This document shows positions 5,946 to 7,132 of a stretch of 7,132 nucleotides of DNA, piece by piece (positions within the stretch are counted from its first letter, which is position 1; every line of letters begins with the position of its first letter). The stretch lies in NCBI GenBank assembly GCA_044234005.1, contig JBIIJE010000126.1:1-7132 (forward strand), given 5' to 3'. Under the pieces are notes generated by a model, which worked only from the letters and a program-made list of their open reading frames with translations, made no database searches and was not told where the DNA came from. The translations under genes were made by a program, and so were the position numbers. Origin of the DNA: OLB11 sp044234005. Its GTDB lineage: Bacteria; Bacteroidota; Bacteroidia; Chitinophagales; Chitinophagaceae.

Positions 5946-7132
5946 ATGTTACTACCTTTATTGATATTGATACCTTTGCTAAGCGGACTCATAACATTCG
6001 CAATGACACCGAAGTTAGCAACTGTAACTAGCTTTATAGGAACTATATTAACACTTGTTGTCGCTGTTATATTGTATAATTATTATACTGCTCTACCACT
6101 TACATCCACAATAAGCTACGACCATGATTGGCTTCCAAGCTTAGGTGCTCGATTTAGTTTGCAAATTTCAAGTGGTGTTAGTTTATTAATGATATTATTA
6201 ACTGCAATTTCGTTTCCGTTAATACTTGCAAATCAGTTCAATAAATCTGTGATTAAATCTAATACCTTTTTAGGCTTGATATTATTGGCGCAAAGCGGAT
6301 TAATGGGTGTTTTTTTATCGAATGATGCTTTGTTATTCTATTTATTTTGGGAATTGGCTCTTATTCCAGTTTACTTTCTAAGTTCAATGTATGGAGGTGA
6401 AAAACGAATCGCAGTAACTTTTAAATTCTTCGTTTATACATTTGTGGGTAGCTTATTGATGCTTGTAGCATTACTTTATATTTACTCAAATACACCTGCA
6501 AAATCTTTTGATTGGCTTGCCTTTGTAAGTGTTGCAAATGGTTTTAATATTGAAACACAGACTTGGTTATTTGCTTGCTTGTTTATAGCATTTGCCATTA
6601 AGATGCCTATTTTCCCATTTCATACTTGGCAGCCAGATGCTTATGAGCAAAGTGCTACGCCAGTAACCATTATCATGAGTGCTTTGATGGTAAAAATGGG
6701 TTTGTTTGCGGTCTTACGATGGTTGTTACCCATCGTGCCCGATGCAAGTTTAAAATACATGAACCTTGTTATAATGCTTTCAGTAATTGGCATTGTGTAC
6801 GCATCTTGTATGGCTTTGGTTCAAACAAATATCAAGCGATTGATTGCATATTCTTCGATTGCTCATGTGGGCTTGATGTGCGCAGCCTTATTTTCTTTTG
6901 AAATGTTAGGTGCCCAAGGCGCAGGTATTCAAATGTTTAATCACGGGATTAATATTTTAGGAATGTGGGTAATTGTGAGTATATTAGAAAATAAATTGGG
7001 TACGCAAGATTTAAGAAAAATGGGAGGCATTGCGAAACTGGCACCTTGGTTTATGATTTTCTTACTTCTAATTTCCTTGGCAAATATCGCGTTACCATTA
7101 ACCAATGGTTTTGTTGGTGAGTTTATTATGTT
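5946..7132 (+). CDS. nuoM: NADH-quinone oxidoreductase subunit M (NuoM), 3' end outside the window
   Basis: Central antiporter-like subunit of complex I (ND4/MrpD family). The frame is open from the ATG at 5946 to the window edge, giving 395 residues of a protein usually near 500, so the C-terminal part is missing only because the window stops. Recognisable motifs are LFWELALIPVYFL with Glu136 (E. coli Glu144), AIKMPIFPFHTWQPDAY with Lys219 (Lys234), MSALMVKMG with Lys250 (Lys265), NIKRLIAYSSIAHVG at 295-309, FNHGINILG with His333 (His348) and TNGFVGEF with Glu392 (Glu407). The last four all keep a constant offset of 15 from the E. coli numbering, a good sign of correct alignment. The start follows a short gap after nuoL that contains the 10-bp palindrome TCGTTAACGA (5927-5936). 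nuoN would be expected next, outside the window. Confidence 0.96.
   Translation, partial: MLLPLLILIPLLSGLITFAMTPKLATVTSFIGTILTLVVAVILYNYYTALPLTSTISYDHDWLPSLGARFSLQISSGVSLLMILLTAISFPLILANQFNKSVIKSNTFLGLILLAQSGLMGVFLSNDALLFYLFWELALIPVYFLSSMYGGEKRIAVTFKFFVYTFVGSLLMLVALLYIYSNTPAKSFDWLAFVSVANGFNIETQTWLFACLFIAFAIKMPIFPFHTWQPDAYEQSATPVTIIMSALMVKMGLFAVLRWLLPIVPDASLKYMNLVIMLSVIGIVYASCMALVQTNIKRLIAYSSIAHVGLMCAALFSFEMLGAQGAGIQMFNHGINILGMWVIVSILENKLGTQDLRKMGGIAKLAPWFMIFLLLISLANIALPLTNGFVGEFIM

Noticed and set aside
6719..6901. Plus-strand open frame of 60 codons inside nuoM
   Set aside because: It lies in a different frame within the intact NuoM reading frame, over conserved motifs. Its Cys-rich translation resembles no family I know.
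1..7132. Mobile element, CRISPR array, tRNA, rRNA, toxin-antitoxin or defence system
   Set aside because: No transposase, regularly spaced repeats, cloverleaf, target-site duplication or defence domain was seen. All coding regions are accounted for by metabolism, respiration and one secreted protein.

Overview
The window looks like ordinary chromosome from an AT-rich member of the Bacteroidota. Three things point there: a secreted protein ending in a type IX secretion (T9SS) C-terminal sorting domain, promoter-like boxes of the Bacteroidota TTG / TAnnTTTG type, and start codons without clear Shine-Dalgarno sequences. The genus cannot be read from the sequence with confidence.

Layout. Positions 1-228 hold no gene. 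They contain a weak hairpin (71-110) and a strong, probably bidirectional terminator (146-205). A minus-strand gene (993 down to 229) encodes a secreted protein with a CX4CH motif just after its signal peptide, a reelin-like / choice-of-anchor-V-like beta domain and a T9SS tail. A divergent, gene-free region of about 500 bp follows (994-1498), with a promoter-like site at each end. On the plus strand comes a complete acetyl-CoA synthetase gene (acs, 1499-3442), then a 227-bp gap with its own promoter-like sequences. The window ends in a tight plus-strand cluster for the proton-pumping membrane arm of respiratory complex I: nuoK (3670-3969), nuoL (3980-5917) and nuoM (5946 to beyond 7132, cut by the window edge).

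How the genes fit together. Acs activates acetate to acetyl-CoA, which feeds the TCA cycle. NuoK, NuoL and NuoM are antiporter-like or channel subunits that couple NADH:quinone oxidation to proton export. All three carry the charged residues expected of working subunits. The neighbourhood is therefore central carbon and energy metabolism, and nothing shows that acs and nuo are co-transcribed. The one organisational oddity is that the nuo run starts at nuoK, directly behind acs, without nuoA-J upstream.

I found no mobile element, CRISPR array, tRNA, rRNA or clearly novel system. The points most worth a second look are the CX4CH secreted protein, the split nuo cluster, and a TTACATTT(A/G) box shared by three putative promoters.
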